Shown one piece after another: positions 1-8,722 of a stretch of DNA of 48,756 nucleotides. The notes beneath the pieces were generated by a model that saw only the letters and a program-made list of their open reading frames with translations, made no database searches and was not told where the DNA came from. Origin of the DNA: Prochlorococcus sp. AG-363-N20 (GTDB lineage: Bacteria; Cyanobacteriota; Cyanobacteriia; PCC-6307; Cyanobiaceae); contig QCFX01000013.1 in assembly GCA_003280105.1 (NCBI GenBank), forward strand, positions 1-48,756, in the 5' to 3' direction. Both the position numbers and the translations under genes were made by a program. Each line of letters begins with the position of its first letter. Within the stretch, counting starts at the first letter, position 1.

Positions 1-1
1 A

Positions 2-70
2 TCAATAAGTGCTGAAATAATGATTGAGTATCGTCTTCTTATTGCTAAAGAGATAAAAGAAGGCTTCTGA
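2..70 (+). CDS. 3' end of an unidentified gene (partial)
   Basis: The frame that begins at base 2 is open for 22 codons from the window edge and ends in TGA at 68-70. It reads as plausible protein ending in an alternating charged and hydrophobic helix (residues IAKEIKEGF). Other frames here are closed quickly. The piece is too short to assign a family, and a chance open frame cannot be excluded. It would converge on the glycosyltransferase gene that ends at 233, leaving about 160 bases of AT-rich spacer in which I see no gene or clear terminator. Confidence 0.3.
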   Translation, partial: SISAEIMIEYRLLIAKEIKEGF

Positions 71-232
71 TGGAATACGAGTCAAACGTAAGGTAAAAGA
101 TAAAAGGGAGTGATGATTGGTCCTTGAGTTATTGTTGTGAAATGTAAGATGTTAGATCACATAACTGAAGTAAGTTGAGAATAAAAGAGCGAGGCATAAT
201 TTAGGTTGTAACCAAATAATTGTAATTGTCTA

Positions 233-1900
233 CTACAAAGTATTTACCAGGAGATAATCTTTATATGATGATATAATTTTAAAGTCAAAGGACCTAAAAA
301 CTTCTTTTATTTGATCTGATGAAATAAAATAAATAGAATTGGCCTCGATCTTTGAGGGTTCTAAACCTATATGAGTAAATTGAGGAAAGTAAAACTGTGA
401 TAGACTTCTTGTCTTTTTATGGATATTTACTAAATAGACATTTTTATTGTAGACGTTTTCATAGACATTCTTTTGAGTAATGAAAGCTTTAAAGTCTGGA
501 TTAGGATTACCCATTGCACCTTGGGCATATAATAAATTGATTGCTATCGACTGAACAAAGCAAATTGCAAATATAGCCAGCAAGAATGATCTAGTTCTGT
601 AATTATTAAGCAAAGAAAGTAGACCCATAGATGTGTTCAATATGCCTAATATCAATGCAACGTAAAAGACCGACTTAGATATATCTAGATTGAACAGATT
701 TGGATTTGAGATGAAGGCTGACGAAAGAATTATCAATATGGAACCTACAAAAATAAGTAATAATTGTAGAATTACTTTGCACCTAATGCTGATGGAAAAA
801 TCATCTTTAAAGATGAGATCATATGTGTACGAGATTAGAAATGCTAAATAAGGATATATTATGAGAGAATAATGTGAATGTTTTGCAGATATTGGTAAAA
901 GTAGACTAAGAATAATCAATGGGGTAATAGCTATCAACAAGAAATATTTATGATTTTTGCGTGCAAGAATGTTTTTAAAACCTAGAAAAGAAAGTATTGA
1001 GCCGGGATAAGAAAAAAGAAGAATACTTACTGGGTAAAAGAAAAATCCATTGAATGGGATATCTCCACTGGCCTTTTCACTGGCATGAGTATAGAGATTT
1101 ATAAGGGCTTCAGAACCGTATAAATTAATAGCTAGATAAATAGAGATTATAGTTGGTATTAACCCAATCAGAATTCCGAAAATTATAAATTGAATTCTTT
1201 TAGAATTTAGAAGATTACCTTTTATGCAAAAGAAAGGCAATAATGAAAGTGTTGGCAAAAAAACCATAAAGCTACGAAGAAAAAAGGCTGTCGATATAAA
1301 TAATCCAGAGAAAAATAGATTTAACTTTTCGTGACTATTGTTTTCTAAATTTTGCCCAATTGAATTTATAAAGCAAAATAAACTTAATAACATTGAGAAA
1401 ACAAATATCATATCTGGGCTTGAATACCTGCTGTATTGAATCCACAGAGGCATAGATAGCAATGAACAAGCGCCTATAAATGAAGATTTTTTAGAACAAA
1501 ATTTACAGCATATTTGATATATTAAAACAACATTTAAGATTGAAAAGATAAGGCTTGGAAGTCTTGCAGATGCTTCATTAATACCAAATAATCTATATGA
1601 CAATGCTATAGGCCAATAACTACCAATTGTTTTATGATGAGGTGAATTGAATGGAGTAAACCAATCGTTACTGTCTATTATTAGTTTTGCTCTTCCTGCA
1701 TATATAGCTTCGTCATGAGCCACAAGATTCTGTGTTCCATCATCAAAAACACCCCAAAAAAGCAGAACTGTAGACAAAATAATGATCAGAAGACAATAAT
1801 TATCAATAGAGTGAATGGTAGGCAAAACAATATTACTTTTTAATTTAGAGGCATTAGTAGAGATAATTTCTATAGATTTCTTATTAGCCTGCATCTTCAC
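233..1900 (-). CDS. ArnT-like membrane glycosyltransferase (PMT_2 / GT-83 type)
   Basis: This is a 555-residue polytopic protein with about ten to twelve hydrophobic segments. After the first segment comes an acidic, periplasm-facing loop with the DEAIYAGRAK motif, and then ASARLPSLIF. Together these are the hallmark of the ArnT / dolichyl-phosphomannose-mannosyltransferase superfamily, which moves sugars from polyprenyl-phosphate carriers onto lipids or proteins on the outer face of the inner membrane. The acceptor cannot be predicted. In cyanobacteria such genes usually sit with surface-polysaccharide or protein glycosylation genes. The first codon of the open frame is GTG at 1898-1900; an in-frame ATG two codons later (1892-1894) is an equally good start. 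It stands alone on the minus strand next to small ORFs, in the loosest and probably most variable part of the window. Confidence 0.8.
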   Translation of the reverse strand: MKMQANKKSIEIISTNASKLKSNIVLPTIHSIDNYCLLIIILSTVLLFWGVFDDGTQNLVAHDEAIYAGRAKLIIDSNDWFTPFNSPHHKTIGSYWPIALSYRLFGINEASARLPSLIFSILNVVLIYQICCKFCSKKSSFIGACSLLSMPLWIQYSRYSSPDMIFVFSMLLSLFCFINSIGQNLENNSHEKLNLFFSGLFISTAFFLRSFMVFLPTLSLLPFFCIKGNLLNSKRIQFIIFGILIGLIPTIISIYLAINLYGSEALINLYTHASEKASGDIPFNGFFFYPVSILLFSYPGSILSFLGFKNILARKNHKYFLLIAITPLIILSLLLPISAKHSHYSLIIYPYLAFLISYTYDLIFKDDFSISIRCKVILQLLLIFVGSILIILSSAFISNPNLFNLDISKSVFYVALILGILNTSMGLLSLLNNYRTRSFLLAIFAICFVQSIAINLLYAQGAMGNPNPDFKAFITQKNVYENVYNKNVYLVNIHKKTRSLSQFYFPQFTHIGLEPSKIEANSIYFISSDQIKEVFRSFDFKIISSYKDYLLVNTL

Positions 1901-2118
1901 AACAAAAGTTAAATCATTTTAATACTAGCTAAACGCTAAACTTGTGCATAGCTTGGCTGTTTCAAAATATTGTGAACAAAGCCGTCAATAAATCTAATGA
2001 TTTATCTATTGCAGCTAGTTTAGAGGCCACAGACAATCAAAGATATGATGACAATATCTAAAGATAGCCTGGTCTTATTTCTCGAGATTAGTTAAGAATA
2101 GAAAAACAACCAAAACTT

Positions 2119-2283
2119 ATGATCTCAACCACTACCAGGCTAAAGTTGGATGAGATACTTAAACGAATTTCAATCGGCGAAGAAGTTGAACTTTCTGAAA
2201 GGCTTCAACTTCATAAATACGCAAATCGTTTTCCTATGATTGCAGGTAAATTAAAAAAGGCACTTAGGGACTCGTATACCTAA
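2119..2283 (+). CDS. small uncharacterised protein (54 aa)
   Basis: An ATG-initiated frame of 54 codons ends in TAA at 2281-2283. The product is basic and largely helical (LKLDEILKRISIGEEVELSE, then RLQLHKYANRF and a KLKKAL tail). It has no cysteine, signal peptide or membrane segment. The regular spacing of charged and hydrophobic residues and the good codon texture suggest a real gene. It lies 22 bases upstream of the zinc-ribbon ORF on the same strand, so the two are probably co-transcribed. It resembles small conserved proteins of picocyanobacteria in size and composition, but I do not recognise a named family and propose no function. Confidence 0.5.
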   Translation: MISTTTRLKLDEILKRISIGEEVELSERLQLHKYANRFPMIAGKLKKALRDSYT

Positions 2284-2305
2284 AAATCTTTTTATAGATT
2301 TAATC

Positions 2306-2578
2306 ATGCAAATTCCTAATCCAGAATTTAGAAAGTGCATTACTTGTCATAACAGTATCTCTTTGAATCTATATCGACTAAATCATAAAGAATGTAGATT
2401 CTGTCAAGATGGCCTTGTAGTACCTAAGAATCTAATACAAACAGTTAATGAGGCACACAATACTTTAGAAACAGAAAGTCAATTAAAATCAAAGTTCTTC
2501 AATGAACCAGATTTAACATCTACGCACTCAGAAAATGTACCAAAGAATGGTTCAACAGATATCACTGAAACAGATTAA
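2306..2578 (+). CDS. small zinc-ribbon-like protein (90 aa)
   Basis: The 90-residue product has two CxxC knuckles, C11-C14 and C30-C33, separated by 15 residues. This is the arrangement of a short zinc ribbon that would bind one Zn ion. The rest (from about residue 40) is polar, acidic and probably disordered, rich in Thr, Glu, Ser and Asn. There is no signal peptide or transmembrane helix, so it should be cytoplasmic. It follows the 54-aa ORF closely and may share its transcript. Zinc ribbons of this size bind nucleic acid or protein partners, but nothing here shows which. The family is not recognised. Confidence 0.6.
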   Translation: MQIPNPEFRKCITCHNSISLNLYRLNHKECRFCQDGLVVPKNLIQTVNEAHNTLETESQLKSKFFNEPDLTSTHSENVPKNGSTDITETD

Positions 2579-2934
2579 ACAAGAAGGCGTTTTCCAATAG
2601 CCACTAATAGTTAATGTATACCAATCGCAAATAATTATTACACTGGTTCTTTTGCAGTAAAATTTAAAATGTGTACGTATATCTTTCTTATTATTCTTAA
2701 CTGTTAAATTCCTAAATTATATTTACGATACTAATAACGAGTAATTTTGCATTGATATCAAATTTCAGAGGCTATAAAATCAAATGTAGAAATTAATGGT
2801 CGAATATTTTTCTACGTGCAATAACTTCAGTATTTCTAAGTATATGGAAATCATGAAAACTATTTCATCTGCATATTAGGAATTAATTGTGTTCAATAGA
2901 GTTCTAATTACTGAGAATGAATTAAAGAAATAGT
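2579..2934. other. AT-rich spacer without a recognisable gene
   Basis: About 356 bases between the zinc-ribbon ORF and the small minus-strand ORF are strongly AT-rich and broken by stops in all frames. The longest reading frames are a 27-codon ATG frame ending near 2880 and a 14-codon GTG frame ending near 2934, neither with a convincing ribosome-binding site. I see no tRNA, hairpin followed by a T-run, or long repeat. It may hold the 3' untranslated ends of the flanking genes or an unrecognised small RNA. Confidence 0.4.
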
Positions 2935-3072
2935 TCAAAATCTATTCTTATCACTGTAATATTTGTCTGGCGGCTCATTTGGAGTTATTTGCTTTACTAG
3001 ATTCTTTATGGTTCCATCAAATCTTACAATCCATTCCTGGGCAACAATTGTTTCGGGTTGATCTTTTTTCAT
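2935..3072 (-). CDS. small uncharacterised protein (45 aa)
   Basis: On the minus strand an ATG at 3070-3072 opens a 45-codon frame ending in TGA at 2935-2937. The product begins MKKDQPETIVAQEWIVRFDG and continues with a LVKQIT stretch, a PNEPPDKYY turn and a basic end. The amino-acid composition is balanced, with Trp, Tyr and Pro, unlike random AT-rich translation, which argues for real coding. An in-frame GTG at 3100-3102, directly behind a TAG, would add ten residues. No cysteines, signal peptide or membrane helix are seen. It sits alone between two plus-strand small ORFs. The function is unknown. Confidence 0.5.
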   Translation of the reverse strand: MKKDQPETIVAQEWIVRFDGTIKNLVKQITPNEPPDKYYSDKNRF

Positions 3073-3152
3073 TTTGATCTCACTTACTTTGCTAGTATAC
3101 ACGAGTTCCTACATTAATTCCATTAGATTGCATCTTCATCTATCTATATACA

Positions 3153-3428
3153 ATGGTGATTAGCTTGCAAGCTAAAATTATCAGCTATAATGTGTTAAGT
3201 AAATACTCTTTTCGGATGCAAGACATAAACAAATTAAAATATTTCGATAGTGAAATCTATAAGATCTTTTCATCAGACTCAAATAAACATATGGACTTTA
3301 TATTAGAAGTAGAAGATCAAAGCAAACTCTTAAAAGCTATGTCATTATGGCCAACAGAGATTAAGCTAGCAATCGTCGATAGGTACCTTAAAGAAGAGAA
3401 GAATGAATTGCTTGATATAGATAAGTAA
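3153..3428 (+). CDS. uncharacterised protein (up to 91 aa)
   Basis: This open frame of 91 codons starts at ATG 3153. A second ATG at 3216 would give a 70-residue product beginning MQDINKLKYFDSEIYKIF and may be the better start, because the first 21 residues look less protein-like. The C-terminal half (DFILEVEDQSKLLKAM, then LWPTEIKLAIVDRYLKEE) is amphipathic helical and could be a small all-helical domain. There is no signal peptide, membrane segment or cysteine pair. It precedes the DUF1350 gene by 37 bases on the same strand and may be co-transcribed with it. I do not recognise the family. Confidence 0.5.
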   Translation: MVISLQAKIISYNVLSKYSFRMQDINKLKYFDSEIYKIFSSDSNKHMDFILEVEDQSKLLKAMSLWPTEIKLAIVDRYLKEEKNELLDIDK

Positions 3429-3465
3429 ATATTTTGAATTTATCATCTTATTTTAACTTCTAATC

Positions 3466-4206
3466 ATGAATCGCTGGAGAAATATTGGTTCAATTTACTA
3501 TTGTTGGCCTTACAAGGTCAATGGCTTAATAGAAATAATTGGTGGATCATATTTAGCCACTAATCCTCATATAACCTATAGACGACTTCTCGACGGGCTA
3601 GTTGAAAATGGCCTAGCTGTCCATGCCTGGAGCTATATTCCTAGCTTCGATCATCAAGCTCAATCAAATAAGGCCTGGAAAGATTTTAGATCAACTAGAG
3701 AGTTCCTATTTAAACGTTTTAACAAGGAACTTCCTTCAATCCGTCTTGGCCATAGCTTAGGTTGTAAATTACATCTTCTTGCTCCTGATTCTGGAAGGAT
3801 ATCTAAGAGTTTTATAGGACTTAGCTTTAACAACTATTCAGCAAGTAAATCAATTCCTATGATAAAGAAATTAACTAAAGGTCTTGGAATACAGTCAGAG
3901 TTTAGTCCAAGCCCAAGAGAAACTATAAGTTTAATTAGACAGCACTATTTACAAGAAGACAATCTATTAGTAACTTTTAAGAATGATATGCTAGATCAAA
4001 GTTCAGACCTTCTGAAATGCTTAAAAAATAGGGTTAAAGACAATTCAGAGTTGTATGTTCTTGATGGAGACCACCTTACTCCTGCTAGTTTTGGATTAAG
4101 AAAAAAATTTATAGGTAAATGGGCTGATAACAATTCTCAAGCAACTAATATTAACTATCTAATCAAAATCATCTTAGAATATTCGCAAAAAACTCTACTT
4201 TCTTAG
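3466..4206 (+). CDS. DUF1350 family alpha/beta-hydrolase-like protein
   Basis: The 246-residue protein matches the DUF1350 family of cyanobacteria and plastids. It has the N-terminal strand [20 protein letters not shown], a nucleophile elbow [12 protein letters not shown] with Ser97, and a late [12 protein letters not shown] segment that could supply the acidic and His residues of an alpha/beta-hydrolase triad. Length and motif order fit the family. The substrate is unknown, and the fold assignment comes from the elbow, not from a demonstrated activity. There is no signal peptide, so it should be cytosolic. Its 3' end overlaps the 3' end of acs by 12 bases on the opposite strand (4195-4206). 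Confidence 0.85.
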   Translation: MNRWRNIGSIYYCWPYKVNGLIEIIGGSYLATNPHITYRRLLDGLVENGLAVHAWSYIPSFDHQAQSNKAWKDFRSTREFLFKRFNKELPSIRLGHSLGCKLHLLAPDSGRISKSFIGLSFNNYSASKSIPMIKKLTKGLGIQSEFSPSPRETISLIRQHYLQEDNLLVTFKNDMLDQSSDLLKCLKNRVKDNSELYVLDGDHLTPASFGLRKKFIGKWADNNSQATNINYLIKIILEYSQKTLLS

Positions 4207-6171
4207 TTTATCTAATACAGATCGGTCCTCTAAAGTACTGGTATCGCCACTTATTTTTTCTCCGGAAGCAAGTGCTCTCAGAATTCTTCTCATTATCTTT
4301 CCACTTCTAGTTTTAGGCAAAGCATCAGTAAATTTAATTTCATCTGGCCGCGCTATAGAACCTATTTCCTTTGAGACGTGTGAGCGTAGTTCATCAAATA
4401 ATTGATCATTTACATCTCTACCACTTTCTAAAGTTACAAAGGCAACTATTGATTCACCTTTTAGATCATCTAGGCGTCCAACAACTGCAGCTTCTGAGAC
4501 AAATGGGTGGCTAACTAATGCTGATTCGATTTCCATAGTGCCAAGACGATGTCCTGACACATTTATTACATCATCTACTCTGCCCATAACCCAGAAATAT
4601 CCATCAGAGTCGCGGCGGGCACCATCACCAGCAAAATAAATAGGTTTGCCATTTATAAAAGGCAAGTATTCCCAATAACTTTCTTTAAACCGTTGAGGGT
4701 TGCCATGAATAGTTCTCATCATTCCTGGCCATGGTTTTTTTATAACCAAATAACCTCCCTCTTCCACTTCTACAGATTTGCCATCCGAGTCAACAACATC
4801 AGCCTCTATACCTGGTAAAGGTAATGTTGCTGAGCCTGGTTTGGTTGGAGTGGCACCAGGGAGAGGGCTGATCATCACACCACCAGTTTCTGTTTGCCAC
4901 CAAGTATCAACAATTGGGCATTTGCTGCCACCAATTACTTCTCGGTACCACATCCAAGCTTCAGGATTAATAGGCTCGCCAACAGTTCCAAGCAATCGCA
5001 AGCTACTTAAATCATATTTATCTGGAATTTCTCTTCCGGTCTTCATGAATGCTCTGATAGCTGTAGGCGCTGTATAGAAAATACTAATTTTATGCTTCTC
5101 GATAAGTTCCCAAAATGCTCCTGGGTTGCTTGGCCTTGGAGCTCCTTCATACATGACAGTTGTTGCCCCATTTGATAATGGACCGTAAACGATATAACTG
5201 TGACCAGTAATCCAACCAACATCAGCAGTACACCAGTAAATATCGTTGTCTTTTATATCGAAAATCCACTGAAAAGTTAGGTGAGCCCAAAGGTTATAAC
5301 CGGCAGTTGTATGAACAACACCCTTCGGTTTTCCTGTAGATCCTGAGGTATATAAAACAAAAAGTCTTTCTTCGCTTTCCATTTGTTGTGCTGGACAATA
5401 TTCATCCTGACTAGGAACAAGCTCATGCCACCAATGATCTCTTCCTGAGAACATGTCTATGGGCTCTTTGGTTCGTTGAACAACCAATACCGACTTAACT
5501 GTTGGACAAGATCCATCACTCAAGGCAGCGTCAACTGCTTTTTTTAGCGGTACCGCTTTATCTTTTCTAAAACCACCATCAGCGGTAATTACAGCCTTAG
5601 CTTCTCCATCGATCAAACGGTCCCTTAGTGCATCCGAAGAAAATCCGCCAAATACAACAGAATGGGGCGCTCCAATTCGAGCACAAGCAAGCATTGCAAT
5701 GGCAGCCTCTGGCACCATTGGCATATAAAGAGCAACAAGGTCTCCTTTTTTTATGCCAAGGGTTCTAAGAGCATTTGCTGTTCTACAAACATCGGTATGA
5801 AGTTCTTTATAAGTGAACTGCCTTACGTCTCCTGGTTCACCTTCCCAGATAAGAGCAGTTTTGTTGGCTTTAGGGCCTGTTATATGGCGATCTAAACAAT
5901 TATAAGAAATATTAGTTGTACCTCCAGAGAACCACTCTGCAAAGGGAGGGTTGGACCAATTAAGGGTTTGATGAAAAGGTTTAAACCAATGCAATTCTCT
6001 TCTGGCCGCTTCTTCCCAAAACTTTTCAGGATCCTTTCTAGCCAAGTCATATATATTCTGATAATCGTCCAAGCTAGAAATTCTTGCGTTATCAGAAACT
6101 TGCTCAGAGGGTCTAAAAACACGCTTTTCGTGTAGGACGGATTCAATCGTTTTTGAAGACTCTTTAGACAT
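4195..6171 (-). CDS. acs: acetyl-CoA synthetase (AMP-forming)
   Basis: This 658-residue enzyme of the ANL superfamily activates acetate with ATP and CoA to acetyl-CoA through acetyl-AMP. It carries the P-loop-like A3 motif [11 protein letters not shown] (residues 274-284), [14 protein letters not shown], the A5 motif WWQTETGG (424-431), the hinge region [20 protein letters not shown], and the C-terminal catalytic lysine in [10 protein letters not shown] (Lys625, the usual acetylation site). Length is normal for Acs. The gene is single on its strand and diverges from the HAD phosphatase gene across 85 bases. Its product would allow acetate salvage and feed fatty-acid and isoprenoid synthesis in a photoautotroph. 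Confidence 0.97.
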   Translation of the reverse strand: MSKESSKTIESVLHEKRVFRPSEQVSDNARISSLDDYQNIYDLARKDPEKFWEEAARRELHWFKPFHQTLNWSNPPFAEWFSGGTTNISYNCLDRHITGPKANKTALIWEGEPGDVRQFTYKELHTDVCRTANALRTLGIKKGDLVALYMPMVPEAAIAMLACARIGAPHSVVFGGFSSDALRDRLIDGEAKAVITADGGFRKDKAVPLKKAVDAALSDGSCPTVKSVLVVQRTKEPIDMFSGRDHWWHELVPSQDEYCPAQQMESEERLFVLYTSGSTGKPKGVVHTTAGYNLWAHLTFQWIFDIKDNDIYWCTADVGWITGHSYIVYGPLSNGATTVMYEGAPRPSNPGAFWELIEKHKISIFYTAPTAIRAFMKTGREIPDKYDLSSLRLLGTVGEPINPEAWMWYREVIGGSKCPIVDTWWQTETGGVMISPLPGATPTKPGSATLPLPGIEADVVDSDGKSVEVEEGGYLVIKKPWPGMMRTIHGNPQRFKESYWEYLPFINGKPIYFAGDGARRDSDGYFWVMGRVDDVINVSGHRLGTMEIESALVSHPFVSEAAVVGRLDDLKGESIVAFVTLESGRDVNDQLFDELRSHVSKEIGSIARPDEIKFTDALPKTRSGKIMRRILRALASGEKISGDTSTLEDRSVLDKLRK

Positions 6172-6256
6172 GAGAGAGAATTACCTTGCTTGCATTCAAG
6201 CCATTCCTAAGCTGAATGACACTCTTATTAAAAAAAAAAGTTAAAAGTTAGAGTAA

Positions 6257-6931
6257 ATGTTTTCTCCTAAGGCTTGTCTCCTTGATTTAGATGGTGTCTT
6301 GCTCGACACAGAACCCTTGCATAGTCAAGCTTGGACTGAGACTGCCTCTTTCTATGGTAAAAAGCTTAATCAAATAGAATTATTGTCTTTAAAAGGTCGG
6401 CGGAGAAAAGATTGTGCAGAAAAAATTGTCAGTTGGATCGAACGAAAAGTCAACGTAGAAGACTTATTAAGCGTTCATAAACCAATATCAGAACGTTTGT
6501 TGAAAGACAGTAAGCCGATGGCAGGAGCTGAGAGGCTTGTGAAATGGTGCCATGAAAAAGAATTGCCTATGGCACTTGTTACAAGTAGTTCTTCAAAGTC
6601 AGTCGCCTATAAAAGCAAACCTCATTCATGGCTCAAACTCATAAAAGTACGAGTTCAAGGAGATGATCTATCAATAAAAAAAGGGAAGCCAGCGCCAGAT
6701 CCATTTCTTATTGCTGCAGAAAGACTAAATGTTGACCCTAGGAGCTGTTGGGCATTGGAAGATTCAGACTCAGGAACAAAAGCAGCAAAATCAGCTGGGT
6801 GCAAAGTATGGGTATTAGATCATCAGTATAAGGATGTTTCTAAAATAAATAACTGGATAAGTGATAGTAATCCTCTAAAAATAAATCATCTAAATCAATT
6901 TCTATCTGAGTTAAAAAAGAGTTATCAATAA
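6257..6931 (+). CDS. HAD-superfamily sugar-phosphate phosphatase / phosphoglucomutase-like protein
   Basis: The 224-residue protein belongs to the HAD family, beta-phosphoglucomutase/CbbY-like branch. Motif I is LLDLDGVLLDTEP, with the nucleophile Asp10 and general acid Asp12. A helical cap follows, then motif II LVTSSSSKS, the Lys of motif III in KKGKPAPDPFL, and the acidic motif IV WALEDSDSGTKAAKSAG. Such proteins dephosphorylate or isomerise small sugar phosphates in the cytosol, and the exact substrate cannot be read from sequence. It diverges from acs and its stop overlaps the stop of the prenyl synthase gene on the other strand (6925-6931). Confidence 0.85.
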   Translation: MFSPKACLLDLDGVLLDTEPLHSQAWTETASFYGKKLNQIELLSLKGRRRKDCAEKIVSWIERKVNVEDLLSVHKPISERLLKDSKPMAGAERLVKWCHEKELPMALVTSSSSKSVAYKSKPHSWLKLIKVRVQGDDLSIKKGKPAPDPFLIAAERLNVDPRSCWALEDSDSGTKAAKSAGCKVWVLDHQYKDVSKINNWISDSNPLKINHLNQFLSELKKSYQ

Positions 6932-7896
6932 AGTCTACTTAATACATATTTAGGAAGAGCCAAAAGTGCATTCCGAAATTCAGACTCTGGAAGCCATTGA
7001 ATAGATTCTTCGGCCTGTTTAGCAAAATCTTCTGCAAGTTTTAATGTCTTAGGTATTGCATTTGAATTACGAACAATGCATAGAGCATTCTCAACATCAC
7101 CTTCTTTACTGAACTCTCTCTCAATTAATGTTCCTAATGAAGGGTTATCCATTAATGCATAAATAGCTGGAGCTGTTAGGTATCCGCTTGCCAAGTCAGA
7201 GGCTGCTGGTTTTCCTAATTGCTCTTCATTACTAGTAAAATCAAGTATGTCATCAACAACTTGAAAAGCCAGGCCAAGTTGTTTCCCAAAAGAATAAAGA
7301 GATCTCAAATGGATTTCACTCTCCCCACTTAAAACTCCAGCAGCTTGTGCACTATTAGCAATTAATGATGCAGTTTTACAATAACTTTTTTCTAAATAAG
7401 TATCTAATGTTTGCCCAGAGTCATATCGAGACAGCCCTTGTTTTACCTCGCCATCAGCAAGGTCCATAATCACTCTGCTAAGAAGTTTTACTACGTCTAA
7501 ATTATCAAGATTAGCTAAATGCCAACTCGCCTGAGCAAATAAAAAATCGCCTGCAAGAACTGCAACACGGTGATTAAAACGACTATGAACAGTATCAACT
7601 CCCCTTCTGGTAGCTGCTTCATCAACAACATCGTCATGAACAAGAGATGCGGTATGAATCATCTCAGTGATTTGAGCAAGTCTTCTATGTCGAGAAGATA
7701 GGTCTCCAGTAGGGGTTAATGATCTTGAAATCAATAAAACTATTCCGGGTCGTAGCCTTTTTCCACCGGCACTAAAAAGATGCTCGGAGGCAGCTTGAAG
7801 GATCGGGTGCTTAGTCCCAATCAAGCTTCTTAGATCTGAGAGCAGGGTCTCAAGATCCAGCTCTACCGGCTGTAGCAGCTCAGTGACGGTGGGCAT
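6925..7896 (-). CDS. sds: long-chain all-trans prenyl diphosphate synthase (solanesyl-type)
   Basis: This trans-prenyltransferase (about 323 residues) condenses isopentenyl diphosphate units, in cyanobacteria to the C45 tail of plastoquinone. Both aspartate-rich motifs are present: DDVVDEA (first, preceded by IHTASLVH) and DDILDF (second), as well as the GGKRLRPG substrate-binding loop. The frame is open upstream to an ATG at 7957-7959 that would overlap murI by 41 bases. I chose the ATG at 7894-7896 because MPTVTELLQPVE matches how cyanobacterial homologues begin and an AAGGA lies 4 bases upstream. An ATG at 7927-7929 is a third option. It is the last gene of the comB-to-sds run and ends inside the 3' end of the HAD gene. 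Confidence 0.9.
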   Translation of the reverse strand: MPTVTELLQPVELDLETLLSDLRSLIGTKHPILQAASEHLFSAGGKRLRPGIVLLISRSLTPTGDLSSRHRRLAQITEMIHTASLVHDDVVDEAATRRGVDTVHSRFNHRVAVLAGDFLFAQASWHLANLDNLDVVKLLSRVIMDLADGEVKQGLSRYDSGQTLDTYLEKSYCKTASLIANSAQAAGVLSGESEIHLRSLYSFGKQLGLAFQVVDDILDFTSNEEQLGKPAASDLASGYLTAPAIYALMDNPSLGTLIEREFSKEGDVENALCIVRNSNAIPKTLKLAEDFAKQAEESIQWLPESEFRNALLALPKYVLSRLY

Positions 7897-7918
7897 GAGT
7901 TCCTTAGCTTTGTTGATC

Positions 7919-8722
7919 CTAGGAGACATATGCCTTAGACCGCAGTGTGACCAACTCAACTTCTGGACATTGCCCTAGCCAAGTGGTGGCTTGTTGGGCA
8001 AAACCTTCCGGGTCAGATGTTGCACAAAACCTTGTATTAGCAAAGGGATTTGGAGAGTTTAAGTTGTGTGTGGACTGGCCGAAAAGAACGTCCATTTGTC
8101 GAGCCAATCCAACTGCTGGATCGATAATCCTCACGTCAGGTGGAAGCAAATCAAGTAAAAGTGAATGAATTAATGGGTAATGACTACAGCCAAGCACAAC
8201 AGCCTGTACTCGAGCATCTAAAAGAGGTTTTAAGTATTGAATCGCCAATTCTCTTAGTTCAGGGACAAAAAGGTTTCCACTTTCAATCATTGGAACAAAA
8301 GCAGGACAACTCTGTTCAATAACAATGGTTCCAGGCCTCAAAGCTTGAATCTGCTTTTTATATTCATTGGATTTTACTGTTGCTGAAGTAGCTAAAACGC
8401 CAACACAATCCTTATCAATCATATGGGCTGCTGCTTTTATCAACCCAAAAACTGGAACTTGCGAAATATTTTGAACAACATCTAAAGCCAAGGAATTTGT
8501 TGTATTACAAGCAACAACTACGGCTGACACATTATCTTCTTTTAACCAATGAACAACCTCATGAGCAATTGTTCGAATCTGCTTTGGGGATTTATTCCCA
8601 TAGGGAACTCTTGCTGTATCAGCTAAATAAACACAAGAAATATCACCATGCTTTTGAAGAAGCTGTTTAAGAACGGTGAATCCACCAACTCCACTATCAA
8701 ATAAACCAATCCGTGGATTCAA
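7919..8722 (-). CDS. murI: glutamate racemase
   Basis: MurI interconverts L- and D-glutamate to supply D-Glu for the second residue of the peptidoglycan stem. The 267-residue protein shows the N-terminal IGLFDSGVGG signature and the two catalytic cysteines in VVVACNTTNS (Cys72) and VVLGCSHYPL (Cys179, next to His181). The start is TTG at 8720-8722, overlapping the TGA stop of the upstream amidase gene by four bases (8719-8722), so the two are very likely translationally coupled. Because it lies directly behind an N-acetylmuramoyl-alanine amidase, this is a small cell-wall module. Confidence 0.96.
   Translation of the reverse strand: MNPRIGLFDSGVGGFTVLKQLLQKHGDISCVYLADTARVPYGNKSPKQIRTIAHEVVHWLKEDNVSAVVVACNTTNSLALDVVQNISQVPVFGLIKAAAHMIDKDCVGVLATSATVKSNEYKKQIQALRPGTIVIEQSCPAFVPMIESGNLFVPELRELAIQYLKPLLDARVQAVVLGCSHYPLIHSLLLDLLPPDVRIIDPAVGLARQMDVLFGQSTHNLNSPNPFANTRFCATSDPEGFAQQATTWLGQCPEVELVTLRSKAYVS

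Noticed and set aside
1972-2061. GTG-initiated 29-codon frame on the plus strand upstream of the 54-aa ORF
   Set aside because: Too short, no ribosome-binding site, and the composition is compatible with chance; it may simply be 5' leader.
6925-7959. Long form of the prenyl synthase starting at 7959
   Set aside because: The extra 21 residues overlap murI, do not resemble family N-termini, and a better start with AAGGA is at 7896.
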